The notes: generated by a model not told the origin, from the letters alone. Shown: positions 1 through 11,699, numbered from the stretch's first letter. The stretch: 64,000 bases of DNA from Torymus aiolomorphi (GCA_036365515.1 CM070875.1:105876628-105940627), one strand, 5' to 3'. Program-made: numbers and translations.

Positions 1-273
1 ATTTTTTATCCGATCTTAACGAAATAAAGCTTATTTTGTTCGTTAAGAAATTTCAGGGGGAGTATCGATGGGAAAATTTATGATACGAGTTACCAGTACG
101 GCGCAATATCAATTTGTTTAAGAAAGTTTTGATGAAAACTTGACTTGCTTTTTTTAAACAAATTAATATTGCGCCATACTGGTAACACGTATCATAAATT
201 TTCCCATCGATACTCCCCCTGAAATTTCTTAACGAACAAAATAAGCTTTATTTCGTTAAGATCGGATAAAAAA
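1..273. repeat. Long near-perfect palindrome (fold-back element)
   Basis: The first ~125 bases reappear as reverse complement in the last ~125 bases, around a short asymmetric centre near 125-150. Both ends read ATTTTTTATCCGATC. No ORF. The left edge of the window coincides with the end of the palindrome, so a target duplication cannot be checked. It is probably a fold-back MITE. Confidence 0.85.
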
Positions 274-1097
274 TAAAAAAATTTAAAGAACTTATTGAAG
301 TTTTTGTCTTTAATTGTAACAATACCATAGTGACTATTGCTTGAATTTGTTTGAAAAAAATTGTCTTATGTTCTTTCAAGTATATATTTGTTACATGTAC
401 TTACTCTTGGCTTATCAAATTAATAAAACATTATTTAAAAATATAAAAACTAAAATTGCTGTTTCGACCCGGAGAACGTCCTTAAACAAACATATGCAAT
501 GCTTTCGAAACCAACAAATCTCTTCTATAGCAATTTGTATAGATATGGGAAGAGTATACGGTCTTGTGTGGCGCAACTACTAATAAATCATAAAGTGACA
601 GACAATATTATGTTCCCATTCAGTAGGGATTTCACAAACCGAACTACTGAATCGTGTGCCTTGGCGCAAGGCACATTATGTAGACACTCCTTAAAAAGAA
701 AATAAGGAACGAACAAAATTCAAAATATGCCACTATTTAATATCTTAAAAGATATGATTTTAAAAAAAATTTCGCCATTGTCTTTATGTATTTATTTTTG
801 TTTTTCTTTATGTGTTATTGTTTTTTTTCTGTTTTTTTACTGTTTAATTTAATTATTTAATAAAATTGAGTTTGGTAATATTGTCATTGTCTTTATCTAT
901 TTTTTTTGTTTTTCTTTATATATTATTGTTTTTTCTGTTCATTTTTATTTTTTTTATTTTTTTTTTCTGTTTATTTTCTATATCCAATGTTCCAATTCGT
1001 GCAGAAGAAGACAGAATAAAACAGAAAAAAATTTAAAAAAATCGAAACAAATAAGAATAAACAGAAAAAAGCAGAAAAAACAGAAAAAAATAGAACT
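274..1097. other. AT-rich, low-complexity intergenic stretch
   Basis: No gene recognised. Short ORFs at 341-705 have no recognisable motif. From about 770 to 1095 the sequence is a T-rich then A-rich low-complexity tract with runs such as TTTTTTCTG and GAAAAAAAC. Confidence 0.6.
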
Positions 1098-2640
1098 ATT
1101 TTCTGCCAGGGTTTTCTTGAGACAAAGTTTATATTTTTTGTATAAATGGTTTATAGTTATGATTTGAAAAGTATCAAACATAAAAATTTTCTAATTTTAA
1201 TTATTTTAAAAAACAAGTTATTTCACAATGCCATTTCACAATAAATTTTTATATTTTCTCACTTTTCAAATCATAATTATAAACCATTATATGAAGAATA
1301 TAAACTTTGTCTCAAGAAAAATCTTCACCCGACTGGTCATGTTGCATAAATAAAACATTGAAAATCCTTTACGATGAATGAAATAGGTTTTGGACCTTTT
1401 CGCTTAACTTATATTATGAGAGATAATATAAGTTATAATATATGTCTTTGTGACAAATTACTTGAAAATAATTCGAAATATTTTCTTCTTTTATAAATGG
1501 GTTATTTGATGTAAAATCAAAAACTGTTATATTCCTCTAACTTGTTAGCCTTACTGTTTGAGGTAAATATATATAATACACTATTCAAGAATGGAAGCAA
1601 AGTCGTTTACTAAACTCATCTTACAGTCTCCTTATATTTAATTTATAGTTCTGGTTCAGAAAGTTGTACTTGAATAAAATATTTCAAGTGAGTCATTTGT
1701 TAAATGGTAAAAGCTTTACCAGATATGAGAAAAAGTAAAATTAACAAATTTTACTTTTGGATCTTTTCAAATCATAACTATAAACCATTTATACAAAGAA
1801 TATAAACTTTGTCTCAAGAAAAGCTTTCACCCACTGGTCATATTGCAAACATAAAACATTGAAAATCCTTTATGATGAATGAAATAGGTTTTGGAGCTTC
1901 TCGCTTAACTTATATTATGGAAGATAATGTCTTTAATAACAAATGTAAAATTTGTTAATTTTACTTTTCTCATATCCGGTAAAGCTTTTAACATTTAACA
2001 AATGACTTACTTGAAATAATTTATTCAAGTACAACTGTCTGAACCAGAACTATAAATTAAATACAAGGACACTGTAGGTTGAGTTTAGTAAAGGACATTG
2101 TTTCCATTCTTGAATAGTGTATTATATATATATATATATATTTACCAAACAGTAATGCTAACAAGTTAGAGGATTATAACCCCTTTATAGAAGAAGAAAA
2201 TATTTAGAATTATTTTACAGTAATTTGTGACAAAGACATTATCTCTCATAATATAAGCTAAGCGAGAAGCTCCAAAATCTATTTCATTCATCGTAAAGGA
2301 TTTTCAATTTTTTATGTTTGCAACATGACCAGTCGGGTGATTCCTGAGACAAAGTTTATATTCTTTGTGTAAATGATTTATAGTTATGATTTCGAAAGTA
2401 TCGAACATAAAAATTTTCTAATTTTAATTATTTTAAAAAACAAGTTATTTCACAATGCCATTTCAAAATAAATTTTTTATATTTTCTAACTTTTCAAATC
2501 ATAACTATAAAACATTTATACAAAGAATATAAACTTTGTCTCAAAAAAAGCCTTATCACCCGACTGGTCATATTGCAAATATAAAACATTGAAAATCCTT
2601 TACGATCAATGAAATAGGTTTTGGAGCTTCTCACTTTGCT
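1098..2640. repeat. Compound inverted/direct repeat
   Basis: A block starting near 1262 runs to about 1740 and returns inverted at about 1940-2400. Shared markers are the CGACTGGTCAT, GATGAATGAAATAGG, AATAGTGTATTATATATA and ACAAATTTTACTTTT segments. The outer part at 1117-1330 is also repeated directly at 2342-2560. This gives a fold-back nested with a partial tandem copy. No coding capacity. A (TA)n tract interrupts one arm near 2128. Confidence 0.75.
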
Positions 2641-3188
2641 TACATAATGGGAGATAATGTCAAATGTGACAAATTACTTGCAATTAATTATAACTATATA
2701 TTTTCTTCATTCTTGATGGGGATATCTGATGTAAACTCCAAAGCTGTTAATATAACAGCTATAGATGTTAATTCTTAAAACCATATAATGTATCAGTAAG
2801 GTATTTTCAATGTATGGCTTTTGGTATATAACTAATTGGGTGAGGGATGTAAAATCTAAACTGTTAATAAGTATAACAGAGGAATACCTCCACTTGTTTG
2901 CATTACTGATTGAGGTAAATATATAATAATACACCATTTAAAAATGGAAAAGGGATTTCTTGATACAATGAAAGTGTTATTCCATTTTTTTTACAAATAC
3001 AGCAGCCTCACACGATGCAATTATCATCATGTACCCACACGAAAATTAAATCTATGAAATATGGTATCATCATCCTTTCCCATTATAAAACTTTGTAATT
3101 ATTATTGAAGCTCTTAGAAACTTGTGCAATCTCCCTAAAATACCACTTTTTAAATAAGTAAAACTTTGGCGAGTATAAGTATATTTGT
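2641..3188. other. AT-rich stretch, no gene seen
   Basis: Contains a decayed tail of the preceding repeat (a TTTGCATTACTGATTGAGGTAAA segment near 2900, related to 1550 and 2150) and otherwise nothing recognisable. Confidence 0.5.
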
Positions 3189-3305
3189 AATCTCTCTCTC
3201 CCTCTCTCTCTCTCACCCTATCTCTCTCCCTCCCTTTCTCTCTCTTCTCCTCTCTCTTTCTCTCCCTCTTTCTCTCCATTTCTCTCTTTCTCCCCCTGTC
3301 TCCCC
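3189..3305. repeat. (CT)n microsatellite
   Basis: About 115 bases of CTCTCTCC/CCCTCTTT pyrimidine-only sequence. The arginine/glutamate-rich ORF on the other strand is a by-product of this repeat. Confidence 0.95.
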
Positions 3306-3886
3306 CAGAAGAATATCATAGTTTAAAACAAACACATAAAAGAAGAGGTATCAATTATTATTTTATATAGATCAGTACATGTTTGTAACATAGAAATATG
3401 GAATTATTTTTATAACAAAAAATCGTAAGTACTACTAAAAATAAACTTATGAAACTGGTGGAATCAATTAAGTGCAGGCAAGTCAATTATTATAATAAAG
3501 AGAATTTTTAAAATAAAATTTGTTTAATATACACGGTGTCTCATTTTAATCTATGCAGCCAAATATCTCCGAATGCAGGTCAGATACAGAAAAATGGTTC
3601 AGATGAAAATTGTTCGTGACGATGGGGATCAACTTTTGGTCACCTTCAATTTGACCTTGAGATCATTTTTCAAGGTCATTTCAAGGTTGATCATTTTCTC
3701 AAATCAGAACCCCTATTTCCGACGTCGGAATCGGATAGAGCGGGAAATTTTACGTCCAAAACCGTTCTTTAAACATTTTTTGTGACCTCCACAAGGTTGA
3801 ATCAAGGTCAAATGCTTAAAAATTGGTCAGAACGCTAAATTTCATAGTTGTCTCAAGCAGAACAAGCCTTGATGAACCCCGGGAGA
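3306..3886. other. Intergenic repeat with TCAAGGTCA motifs
   Basis: No gene. 3560-3830 is rich in GGTCA half-sites, including two full TCAAGGTCA words at 3670-3678 and 3802-3810 plus degenerate copies in both orientations. It looks like part of a dispersed repeat rather than a promoter. Confidence 0.4.
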
Positions 3887-4782
3887 ACGTTCACGCATCC
3901 GCGAAATCGCGACCGCACCGATTTTATCGTTTGCGCATGCGCTGAATCGTGGCGCCTGCGATAAAAACGTGTGCACATGTGAAAAAGCGAGTTACCCGTG
4001 TCTAGCGATTAGAGACCGAACCACCAGTTGTGAAAATTCGTGTTTTCCTTAGTCAGTGGTAATCCAGTAGGTGCCTTGTGAAGGATACCACTGTCAGTGC
4101 AAAAGGACTTTCAAGTTCCGCGTAATTGAACTGAAAATCCCCTTGCGCACATAAAAACTGCGAACGGCTCTGTGATGGCATACAACATCTACGAAGCCTT
4201 GGAGGATTGGGGAAAAACCAGCACCAGCAAATCGACAGCTGCCTGGCACAACTAGAGTTAAAGCGCCATGGCATGTCGTTTGAAAAGCTGGAAAGGTTGA
4301 TCAAGTGGGTGTTGGGGACGTATTGCCCGGAGGATTTTGAAGAACGAGTGAGGCCGGGAGATGCGATCGCCCGGCGGAAAGCACTGAGGACAAGCCTTCT
4401 GGGTCAACTCCTCAGGGAAGATGAAGGCACCTTCATGCAAATCTCCAGCTGGGAAGTACACGCACTGGAGCTAGTGCTGAAGAATGAGCCAATAATGAAA
4501 ATAGTGAGGGAAACGACGAAAGAAGCGGCGTCGCGAGCCCAACACCCACACCCCCATGAACCCACGGCGCGCGACCAGATCGCCAGCGTTGAAGAAATCG
4601 CGCAAGTACACATGGAAAACGTAGCAGAAGAAGATGATCCGCAACGAGGCGACCTACACGACGATGAAGAAACCTCGCTAGAGGAAGAACCACTGCCACA
4701 TCGAGAAGACATGTTGCGTCTCCAGGCAAGCGACGGGACAGAGTTCCAGGTGCCTAAGGACATCAGCCTGCTATTAGTGGAC

Positions 4783-4794
4783 CTAATAGCGAGA
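4783..4794. repeat. Target-site duplication, left copy (partner 5191-5202)
   Basis: CTAATAGCGAGA, matching 5191-5202 with one mismatch. Removing the insertion plus one copy restores the alignment with copy 2 gag. Confidence 0.8.
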
Positions 4795-4855
4795 TATAGT
4801 AATATATATGGGATCCTGTGAGGGCCAATACGTAGAAAGAAAACACAATTGTAGC

Positions 4856-4901
4856 TTGTGCGACGTTTCGTCAGCTTGATTACTGACCTCTTCAGGCAAA
4901 A
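4856..4901 (-). ncRNA. Hammerhead-ribozyme-like motif, left arm
   Basis: On the minus strand: TTTTGC, CTGAAGA, G, GTCAG-loop-CTGAC hairpin, GAAAC, GTC, GCACAA. It is the inverted partner of the motif at 5045-5090, but stem I has one mismatch (TTTTGC against GCACAA). Confidence 0.5.
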
Positions 4902-5044
4902 CAAAAAATCTATGCTAATAAAAGATGACTTTATTAGCAACATCGAACGAATAAAGTCAATGTTGAAAACATTGTTGTTGGAACATTGACTTTATTCGTT
5001 CGACGTTGCTAATAAAGTCATCTTTTATTAGCATAGATTTTTTG

Positions 5045-5090
5045 TTGTGCCTGAAGAGGTCAGTAATCAAGCTGACGAAACGTCGCACAA
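5045..5090 (+). ncRNA. Hammerhead-ribozyme-like motif, right arm
   Basis: TTGTGC (5045-5050) pairs with GCACAA (5085-5090) as a 6-bp stem I. Core box CTGAAGA is 5051-5057. GTCAG (5059-5063) pairs with CTGAC (5072-5076) as stem II over an 8-base loop, with one unpaired G at 5058. GAAAC (5077-5081) then GTC (5082-5084) give a minimal AC/GT stem III and a GUC cleavage triplet. Known PLE hammerheads also have very short stem III. The unpaired G is the weak point. Activity is inferred, not shown. Confidence 0.55.
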
Positions 5091-6565
5091 GCTACAATTG
5101 TGTTTTCTTTCTACGTATTGGCCCTCACAGGATCCCATATATATTACTATATTTCACATTAACAATGGAGGGTGCCTCTATCAACTTTAACTAATAACGA
5201 GAGTAAGTCGCTGGACGAGAGGTTAACAGCAGACCACCAGCGACAAGCAGCGTACAATATCCACATAGCGAGGCTGGAGACAAGAGTAAGGTCGCTCGAG
5301 GACAAACTAGACCACCAGCGACAAACAGCATCCAACACCCATATAGCGGACACCAGGCCAGGACTGAACGTGCGGTTTGAAGATACGTTCACGATTCCAG
5401 AGCAGAACGAAGCCTGGGATCGTAGGCAGCCTTCGCCACCGCCAGCTCGCCCTAGTGACCAGGCTGACTTACGGGGCGTAAACCCAGCCTGGGAGGGGGG
5501 TGACCACCGAAATTCGGCGAGAGGTACGAGCTGGCCCAACTACTCCGCGCCAGGAACGTCGGCCAATTTCTCGAGGTCGGGATTATTCCACTCGAGAGAT
5601 ATTGGCCAAATAGTGCGGAAGTGGCAGATACGCTTCTCTGGCGCGAAGAGCCAGAGCATAGACGTATTCCTGGCGAGGCTCGAGGATTGCAGAGTCCTGG
5701 CCAACCTCACGGAAGAAGAGATGCTGTCGTCGCTATCGGAGCTCTTCACGGACACAGCGGCCACGTGGTACCGCAACGAGAAGGAGAAGTGGGCTACGTG
5801 GCAAGACTTCGTATCAGCGGCGAGGCGCTGGTACGGAACGACAAAAGGATTCCAGCAGCGGCTAATAGCGGAGGCTAATAACCGCACCCAGGGGGAAGAG
5901 GAGGCCGTAAGGGACTACATCACGTGCCTCATAGCCATCAATCGCAAGATATCGCCTCCCCCCAAGCTGGAGCAACAGCTGGATCAACTCCACCGGAACC
6001 TCCGACCACAGCTGCAAGCCATGGTTCGGAGGACAGACTTCCAGACAGTAGAGGGTCTGTTAGAACTGGCGGTGGAGGCGGAGCAGACTCTGGAAAATTC
6101 CAGAACTTATAGGCCCCCTCCACAGCCAGCGACGGCGCTACTGCCGGAGATCGCTTATAAGCCGCCCCCTAAAGCCGACCCGCAGAGGAAGCCCAAGGCA
6201 GACGCCAAGGAGGGCAAAGTAGCTGCTGCGGTCGGCGTGACAGAGCCCAAATCGGAGGATTTGGAGGACATGCTTCGGCGGGTGCTAAAGCAGAGCCTTG
6301 CCGAGCTGGCAAGCCCTCGAGCAGAGCACCCATCGAGACATGCGCCTGGTGGCCCGCGTAGAGGGCGTGGCCATCAGCCACCTGGGCGAACGGGAGCACA
6401 GAGGCCCCCGGCGCCAACTCCGGTGGGCAAGGACGCGAGTTCGGGAGGGGACTCTGCGCCGCCTGCCAAACCCGGGGGTTGAACCCCAGGGGAGCCGAGG
6501 CCGCCGTTGAGTTGTTACTCATGCGGCAAGATCGGCTACATAGCCAGGTATTGCCCCAATTGTTC

Positions 6566-6572
6566 GGGAAAC
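6566..6572 (+). promoter_or_regulatory. Predicted -1 frameshift site GGGAAAC, gag-pol copy 1
   Basis: The heptamer G GGA AAC is phased exactly as X XXY YYZ in the gag frame (codons TCG GGA AAC), just after the zinc knuckle and 16 bases before the gag stop at 6588. The pol frame is -1 relative to gag. The same heptamer, in the same phase, is present in copy 2. Confidence 0.75.
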
Positions 6573-9500
6573 GGGAAGGGGGGCGATTAGAGAAAATCGC
6601 CCCCGCCCCAAGTTCCCGGGGAGCTCGAGCAGTGGTAGTAGACCCACTCGAGCCAACCCCGGCGGCACTCCGAGTACCGAGCCCGAACACGACTCCAGTG
6701 TGCGAGGACACTGCGGCCGCGTGCGACCTTCGCCCGGCCTCCGAGGAGTCAGATGCTCACCTGCCTCCCGACCGAGGAGAAGCTTCCGTCGGCCGACCAA
6801 CCAACGCAGAGAGGCGCTGGTGGGTTCGAATTGAGGTGGGTGAGTTCAATCTCCGAGCGCTGTTGGATCCGGGAGCATCCACCACGGTGATGGGTACCGT
6901 CGGGCTCCAACTAGCCACAGCACTCGGGAAAGATTTTGTAGCGTCCGAGAAACAAGGCGTGAGGCTTGCGGATGGTAGCTGCTGCCCCTTGTTAGGCCAC
7001 GTGTTTCTCCCACTCACCGTGGGGGGGCTTACTCGCGAAATTAGGGTCGCCATTATGACCCAGCTCGATGCAGACTGCTACTTAGGGGTCAACTTCGTAC
7101 GTGCGTTCAGGGCTGTACTTGACCCGGATACGGATAGGCTGTTCTGTAAGGACTCAGAAGCCTACGTCGAGCTGGAAGTAGCCAGCTTGACGGCCGATCC
7201 AAGCGCAGTGTCTGCTATCGGGCTCGAGGACGCTACGGACGTTCAGCGGGCGGAGCTGAAGGAAATGGTAGACGCCATCCTGAGCAAGCTTCCGCCTGGC
7301 TTAGGATACGTAACGGGCGTGGAGCATGAGATCACTCTGCGGGACACTCGACCAATCAAGCAGAAGCACTATCCAATCTCGGATAAAGTGCAAGAGGAAA
7401 TGCACCGCCAAGTAAAGAAGATGCTCGAAAGGGCGTGATCGAGCCCTGCCGAAGCGGTTGGTCGAGACCCATCGTGATGACCTGGAAGAGTGACGGAACA
7501 CGGCGGTTCTGTGAAGACCTGCGCAAGGTGAACGCAGTTACGGAACCAGGCGCCTATCCCCTACTGAATATGCAGGATATTCTACGGAAGTTGAGGAAGG
7601 CGAAGTTCATCTCCACGGTCAACCTTAAGAGTGCGTACCACCAGATACCTCTGGCGGCGGAAGCGCGATCCATAACAGCCTTTACGGTCCCCGGGATGGG
7701 GCTACACCAATTCCGGCGGATGCCGTATGGGCTTACGAACGCGCCCGCCACCTTCCAGCGGCTCATAGACCAGGTGCTCGGACCCGAGCTGGAGCCGTAC
7801 GTCTATGCCTACCTCGACGACATTATAATTGTCGCCGAGACATTCGAGAAGCATAAGGAGTGCCTCCGAATGGTGCTAGAACGGCTAGTAGCCGCTCGAT
7901 TGACGCTTAATGGAGATAAGTGCGTTTTCTGCAAGCCAGAGGTAGCATACCTGGGTTTTTTGATTAACCGGGACGGCACGAGGCCTAACCTGGCGAAGAT
8001 CAAACCAATTAGGAATTACCCGGTGCCCCAGAACCTAAAGGCACTGCGGAGGTTCCGAGGCACCACCTCGTGGTATCGGAAGTTCATTCCGTACTACGCC
8101 ACCATCGCTGAGCCACTCACGAACCTGACGAAGAAAAACCAGAAGTATGAGTGGCTCGAAGAGCAGCAGCACGCTTTCGATCTGCTGAGAGCGATGGTGA
8201 TGACCGCTCCGGTGCTGCACCGACCCCATCCAGAGGGGTTATACATCGTGCAGACGGATGCGAGTGACGTGGGCCTAGGCGCAGTGCTACTTTAAGAGTT
8301 GGAAGGGCAGGAGAGAGTGATCGAGTTCGCGAGCCGTGTGCTCACATCGGCGGAACGGAATTATAGCGTTACCGAGCGAGAGTGCCTCGCGGTAGTGTGG
8401 GCCATCCAAAAGTTTCGCCCATACATCGAGTGCTACGAGTTTAAGGTAGTGACAGACCACAGCAGCTTACGGTGGCTATGCCAACTGAAAAACCCAACGA
8501 GGAGGTTGGCTCGTTGGGCATTGGAGCTGCAAGGTCACAAGTTCACCGTGGAACACCGCAAAGGCGCCTTGAACCACGTGGCAGACGCCCTCTCTCGTAT
8601 GTATGAGGATGAGGATAAGCTAGAAGTGGCTGCGGTGTCGTGGTTCGCCGACACCGAGGACACGTGGTATCAGGAGTGGTGCGCCAAGGTCAAAGAGCAG
8701 CCCAATGACTACCCCACCTACAAACTCGTAGCAGGCAGTCTCTATCGGTACCGCCCCAACTCAGAGGTAGACTCAACCCTCGGCGACGACGACGATGCCT
8801 GGAAGCTGGTGGCACCAGAAAACATCGTCGCGAGGTGCTGCAGGAATGCCATGACGACGCCACCGCTGGACATCTCGGCAGAGAGAAGACGTTCGCCAGA
8901 GTCGCGCTGCGCTACTACTGGCCGCGCTACTATGCGGAAACGCAGGAGTACGTGCGAAACTGCGAGACATGCCAGCGCTTCAAGGTGGAGCAAAGGGCTC
9001 CAGCCGGCCTCATGGGGCGCCGAGTAATCGACAAACCCTGGCAGGTCGCAGCTGGAGACATTATCGGACCGTTGCCTCGAAGCTCCAAAGGTTGCGAGTA
9101 CATCCTGGTGTTCCAGGACCTCTTTACCAGGTGGGTGGAGGCATCCCCCATACGCAAAGTAAACGCCAAGACGGTGATAGCGGAACTGAGTCGGAAGATC
9201 TTTCTTCGATTCGGTTGCCCGGAAGTCTTCCTGTCTGACAACGGTACAGAGTTTATGAACCATGCCGTGTAGACTTCCTGCGGGTGCGCAGTGTGCATCA
9301 CACTCACACTCCCCCCTATCACCCTCAGGCTAACCCGGTGGAACGAGCCAACCGTACCCTAAAGACGATGGTCGCTTCCTATCTTAAGGAGCGGCATAGT
9401 ACATGGGACGAGAAGCTTCCGGAACTTCTCTTCGCCATGAATACGGCTGAGCAAAGTTCTACCGGGATGAGCCCGGCCCTAATGCTCTATGGGAGACAGC

Positions 9501-10228
9501 CAGAATCTTCTGGCACGCAACGGAGGATGCAAGAGGTAGCAGCAGACGCCCCGGCTCAAGAAGAAAGTTTGGCTCGCTGGAAGAAGCAAATGGAGGCCCT
9601 TCCAGAGTTACACGCGCGCGCCACTTCGAGAGCGTGCGCGGCTCAAGAACGCCAAGCCGGCTATTATGACGCCGGCAGGCGCGAGCCAACTTTCAAACCA
9701 GGTGACAGAGTGTGGAAGCGCAGCCATCCCCTATCCTTGACCGCCAAGGGTATTGCGGCGAAGCTAGCGCCGAACTTCGAAGATCCGTATTGGATTACGG
9801 ATGCCCTTGGACCGAACACTTACAGACTGGTAGGCAACGGCGGTGAGGTAGAAGAGGTGGTGGCTGCGGAACAGCTGAAAAGCTACCTCTCTGCTCCGCC
9901 AGAACCCGAAGAGCCGGAGGAGACGATCGACGCGGAGGCCGCGCCAATGGGCGAGCCCCCCGGCGATGCCCCTGTGGATGAAACGCTTCCGAGGAGACGC
10001 GGAAGACCCGCTGGAGCCCGATCAGTGGTAGTAGACCCACTCGGGCCAGATCCAGTGGTCCCATCCGTCCCTACTCAACCGCCCGCCTCGACTCGCCCGC
10101 CGAGAGGACGCGGAAGACCTCCGGGGGCCCGAGCGGTGGTAGTAGACCCACTCGGTCCAAATTCGGCGGTTCCATCCGTCAGATCCCAACCGCAGCGAGG
10201 ATGCGGGCGCCCTCGGAAAGCCACCTGA
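6572..10228 (+). pseudogene. pol: pol (copy 1): protease-RT-RNase H-integrase, broken
   Basis: Domains in order: protease with LLDPGAST near 6864 (D-P-G instead of D-S/T-G); reverse transcriptase with YLDD near 7810-7821; RNase H from about 8240 (QTDASDVGLGAVLL); integrase with zinc-binding HHCC (GHLG...CETCQ, about 8850-8980), catalytic D in SDNGTEF (about 9235) and E in HPQANPVERANR; GPY/F-like FEDPYWI near 9780. Breaks by comparison with copy 2: one-base loss near 7432, TAA in place of a Gln codon at 8293-8295, one-base loss near 8822, frameshift near 9265. The C-terminus is proline-rich with repeated RGRP and VVVDPLGP blocks, ending near a basic GRPRK motif. Confidence 0.9.
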
Positions 10229-10378
10229 CCCTTCCGCCTTCCTACGTCGCTGCTGGTGGGAAACCACAGCCAGCCTGCGACGCCTAAAATACCAACATCC
10301 ACACCCACGTTAGACTTTGCCTCCTTATTTCAGCGCCCTCTCCTTCCCTCGATGTAACGTCCGAGGGGACGTCAAATC

Positions 10379-10389
10379 TGGGTGAGGGG
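10379..10389 (+). promoter_or_regulatory. Polypurine tract, copy 1
   Basis: GGGTGAGGGG abuts the TGTAACGGG start of the 3' LTR, the expected place for plus-strand priming; the same position in copy 2 reads GGGTGGGGGG. Confidence 0.65.
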
Positions 10390-11538
10390 TGTAACGGGCG
10401 CCGATATAAGTTATGAGAATCACGTATACTGCGTTGCGAGATCTGAATCTCGCGCGCTGGCACGTACCGCGATCGGCAGAGCGCCGCGCGGAACAAGCCG
10501 CAAGTAGGTGGAGAAGAAGACGAAGCCGCCGCGCCGCTGCGAACGTGAGCGCGCGGTCACGTTGTCGACCGTCGTAACACGCAACAAGACGTCGTGAATG
10601 AGCTCCGTGCATCGGAGAGTTTGTGTGTGTGCCGCGCCTCCACGACTGCAGCCAATCGCGCGACTGTGCCGCCTCCACTGGGAGGAATGGAAGCGAGAGA
10701 GAAAGATAGAGAACGTGAGCACGAGGACAGCGCGGGAGCAAGAGAAGCGGCGTGCCTCGCCCCGCACATCAAGCGGCCTGCGAGATCGACAGAGAGAGAT
10801 AGAGCCCGCTCTGGGTAGACTCGCGCGCGATGGCTGGCCAGCCCCGAGTCAGTAGGCCCTGCACTTGTATTAGCGTCCTTCGGTGACGGGAGCGCGAGAT
10901 AATTCCCCCCGTCACCCACGAATAAGCGGCTCTGCCGCGACCGCGAGCATGCGTGCATTAGTCAGAAGTCTCGGCCTGTCGGTTATTATTTATTAGATTA
11001 TTGTCCGGGTTTCGTGCCCCTTAGCGCGTCTATCTTTAGTTCAATTAAACCGTTCATTTTTTATCTTAAATAGTCGAGTCACGAGTACTTATTGAGCGCG
11101 CCTTAACCTATGCATGATTTCCCGAATACCGCCCTCTACCCTTTTCAGCAGCTGCAGCTAGTCGCAGGCATTGCCTCCTAGAGGAACATCGGTAGCGGGA
11201 GTAAGTATCTCAATAGCCGCTCGAGAGGTTAGACCGAGCGGCGTTGTACGCGGGAAAGACCGGCTGCGCTGGTAACGCTAGGTCATAGCGAGCAGCCGGT
11301 AGTTCGCGGGCAGCATTTGGCAGCAGCGGAAGAGCGCAGCGTCGGTTCTAGTGGAAAGCGGCCTAGGCTTTCTACAATAGAAGCCGGGCTCGTAGGTTCG
11401 GAACCTGTGCCGAGGCGCTTCTGCCGGACTACAGGTGATTCTACAACGGTGAGTTGCCCGGGCGTAGAATACGCCCGTACATTACCCCGCGAACCCCTGA
11501 GAGGGTTAATACCCTCTCCATAACTGAACCGCGTTACA
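10390..11538 (+). repeat. 3' LTR of gypsy copy 1
   Basis: Begins TGTAACGGG and ends CGCGTTACA, the same inverted termini as the copy 2 LTRs. About 1149 bp. Several blocks match the copy 2 LTR, for example CCGAATACCGCCCTCTACC near 11132 and the CAGCAGCTGCAGCTAGTCG that follows. GC-rich for about 500 bp, then a TTATTAGATTATTG and AATTAAAC region near 10990-11050 likely holding the 3'-end signal. No second LTR for this copy is in view. Confidence 0.85.
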
Positions 11539-11556
11539 GTTAATAATCAATATATT

Positions 11557-11660
11557 CATATAATTCAAACAACTAAACAGTTATAATAACTCAATTATTG
11601 TCATATCCATATAATTCAAACAACTATACAGTTATAGTAACTCAATTATTGTTATTTAAC
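11557..11660. repeat. Two-copy ~55-bp direct repeat
   Basis: ATATAATTCAAACAACTA and AACTCAATTATTGT occur twice, about 55 bp apart. Confidence 0.8.
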
Positions 11661-11699
11661 CAAATTTCCATTAAAGTTCTCGCGTAAAAAAACATTTGT

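Larger units (their letters stand above)
4795..5190. mobile_element. 396-bp inverted-repeat insertion in gag, PLE-like, with hammerhead motifs
   Basis: Two ~175-bp arms are nearly perfect reverse complements around a centre near 4973, followed by a unique ~38-bp tail (5153-5190). It is flanked by a 12-bp duplication of gag sequence, CTAATAGCGAGA at 4783-4794 and CTAATAACGAGA at 5191-5202 (one mismatch). Copy 2 has the uninterrupted site. Each arm contains a CTGAAGA...GAAACGTC motif like the one downstream of the PLE coding region near 35 kb. I read it as a PLE-type insertion made of two head-to-head pieces. Confidence 0.8.
4175..6590 (+). pseudogene. gag: gag (copy 1), broken by frameshifts, a stop and an insertion
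   Basis: Gag would form the particle of the retrotransposon and bind its RNA. The start at 4175 (MAYNIYEALEDW) is chosen because copy 2 begins the same way. A frameshift follows near 4205, after which the frame is open to the insertion at 4795. Past the insertion there is another one-base loss near 5205. The central region matches the retrotransposon Gag core (FSGAKSQSIDVFLARLED, then ATWYRNEKEKWATWQDF at about 5760-5810). A tandem duplication of roughly 85 bp lies at 5200-5352. An in-frame TGA at 6480-6482 cuts off the C-terminal zinc knuckle CYSCGKIGYIARYC, which has Tyr where His is expected. The frame ends at TAG 6588-6590. Confidence 0.88.
3887..11538 (+). mobile_element. Ty3/gypsy LTR retrotransposon, copy 1, degenerate and 5'-truncated
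   Basis: Order: leader remnant (about 3887-4174), gag, pol (protease, reverse transcriptase, RNase H, integrase), purine tract, 3' LTR (10390-11538). Similarity to the leader of copy 2 begins near 3887. No 5' LTR is visible upstream, so the 5' end is deleted. Gag and pol carry many frameshifts and stops, and gag is interrupted by a 396-bp insertion, so this copy cannot be autonomous. No envelope gene is seen. It is a diverged relative, not a duplicate, of copy 2. Confidence 0.92.

Noticed and set aside
3070..3279. Arg/Glu-rich minus-strand ORF
   Set aside because: Pure translation of the (CT)n microsatellite.
3560..3830. Nuclear-receptor response element cluster (TCAAGGTCA)
   Set aside because: Two exact sites occur inside what appears to be a dispersed repeat, with no neighbouring gene to regulate.
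10325..10958. Overlapping ORFs of 115-138 codons on both strands in the copy 1 LTR
   Set aside because: GC-rich LTR sequence gives long stop-free frames. None has a recognisable motif and the copy 2 LTR does not conserve them.
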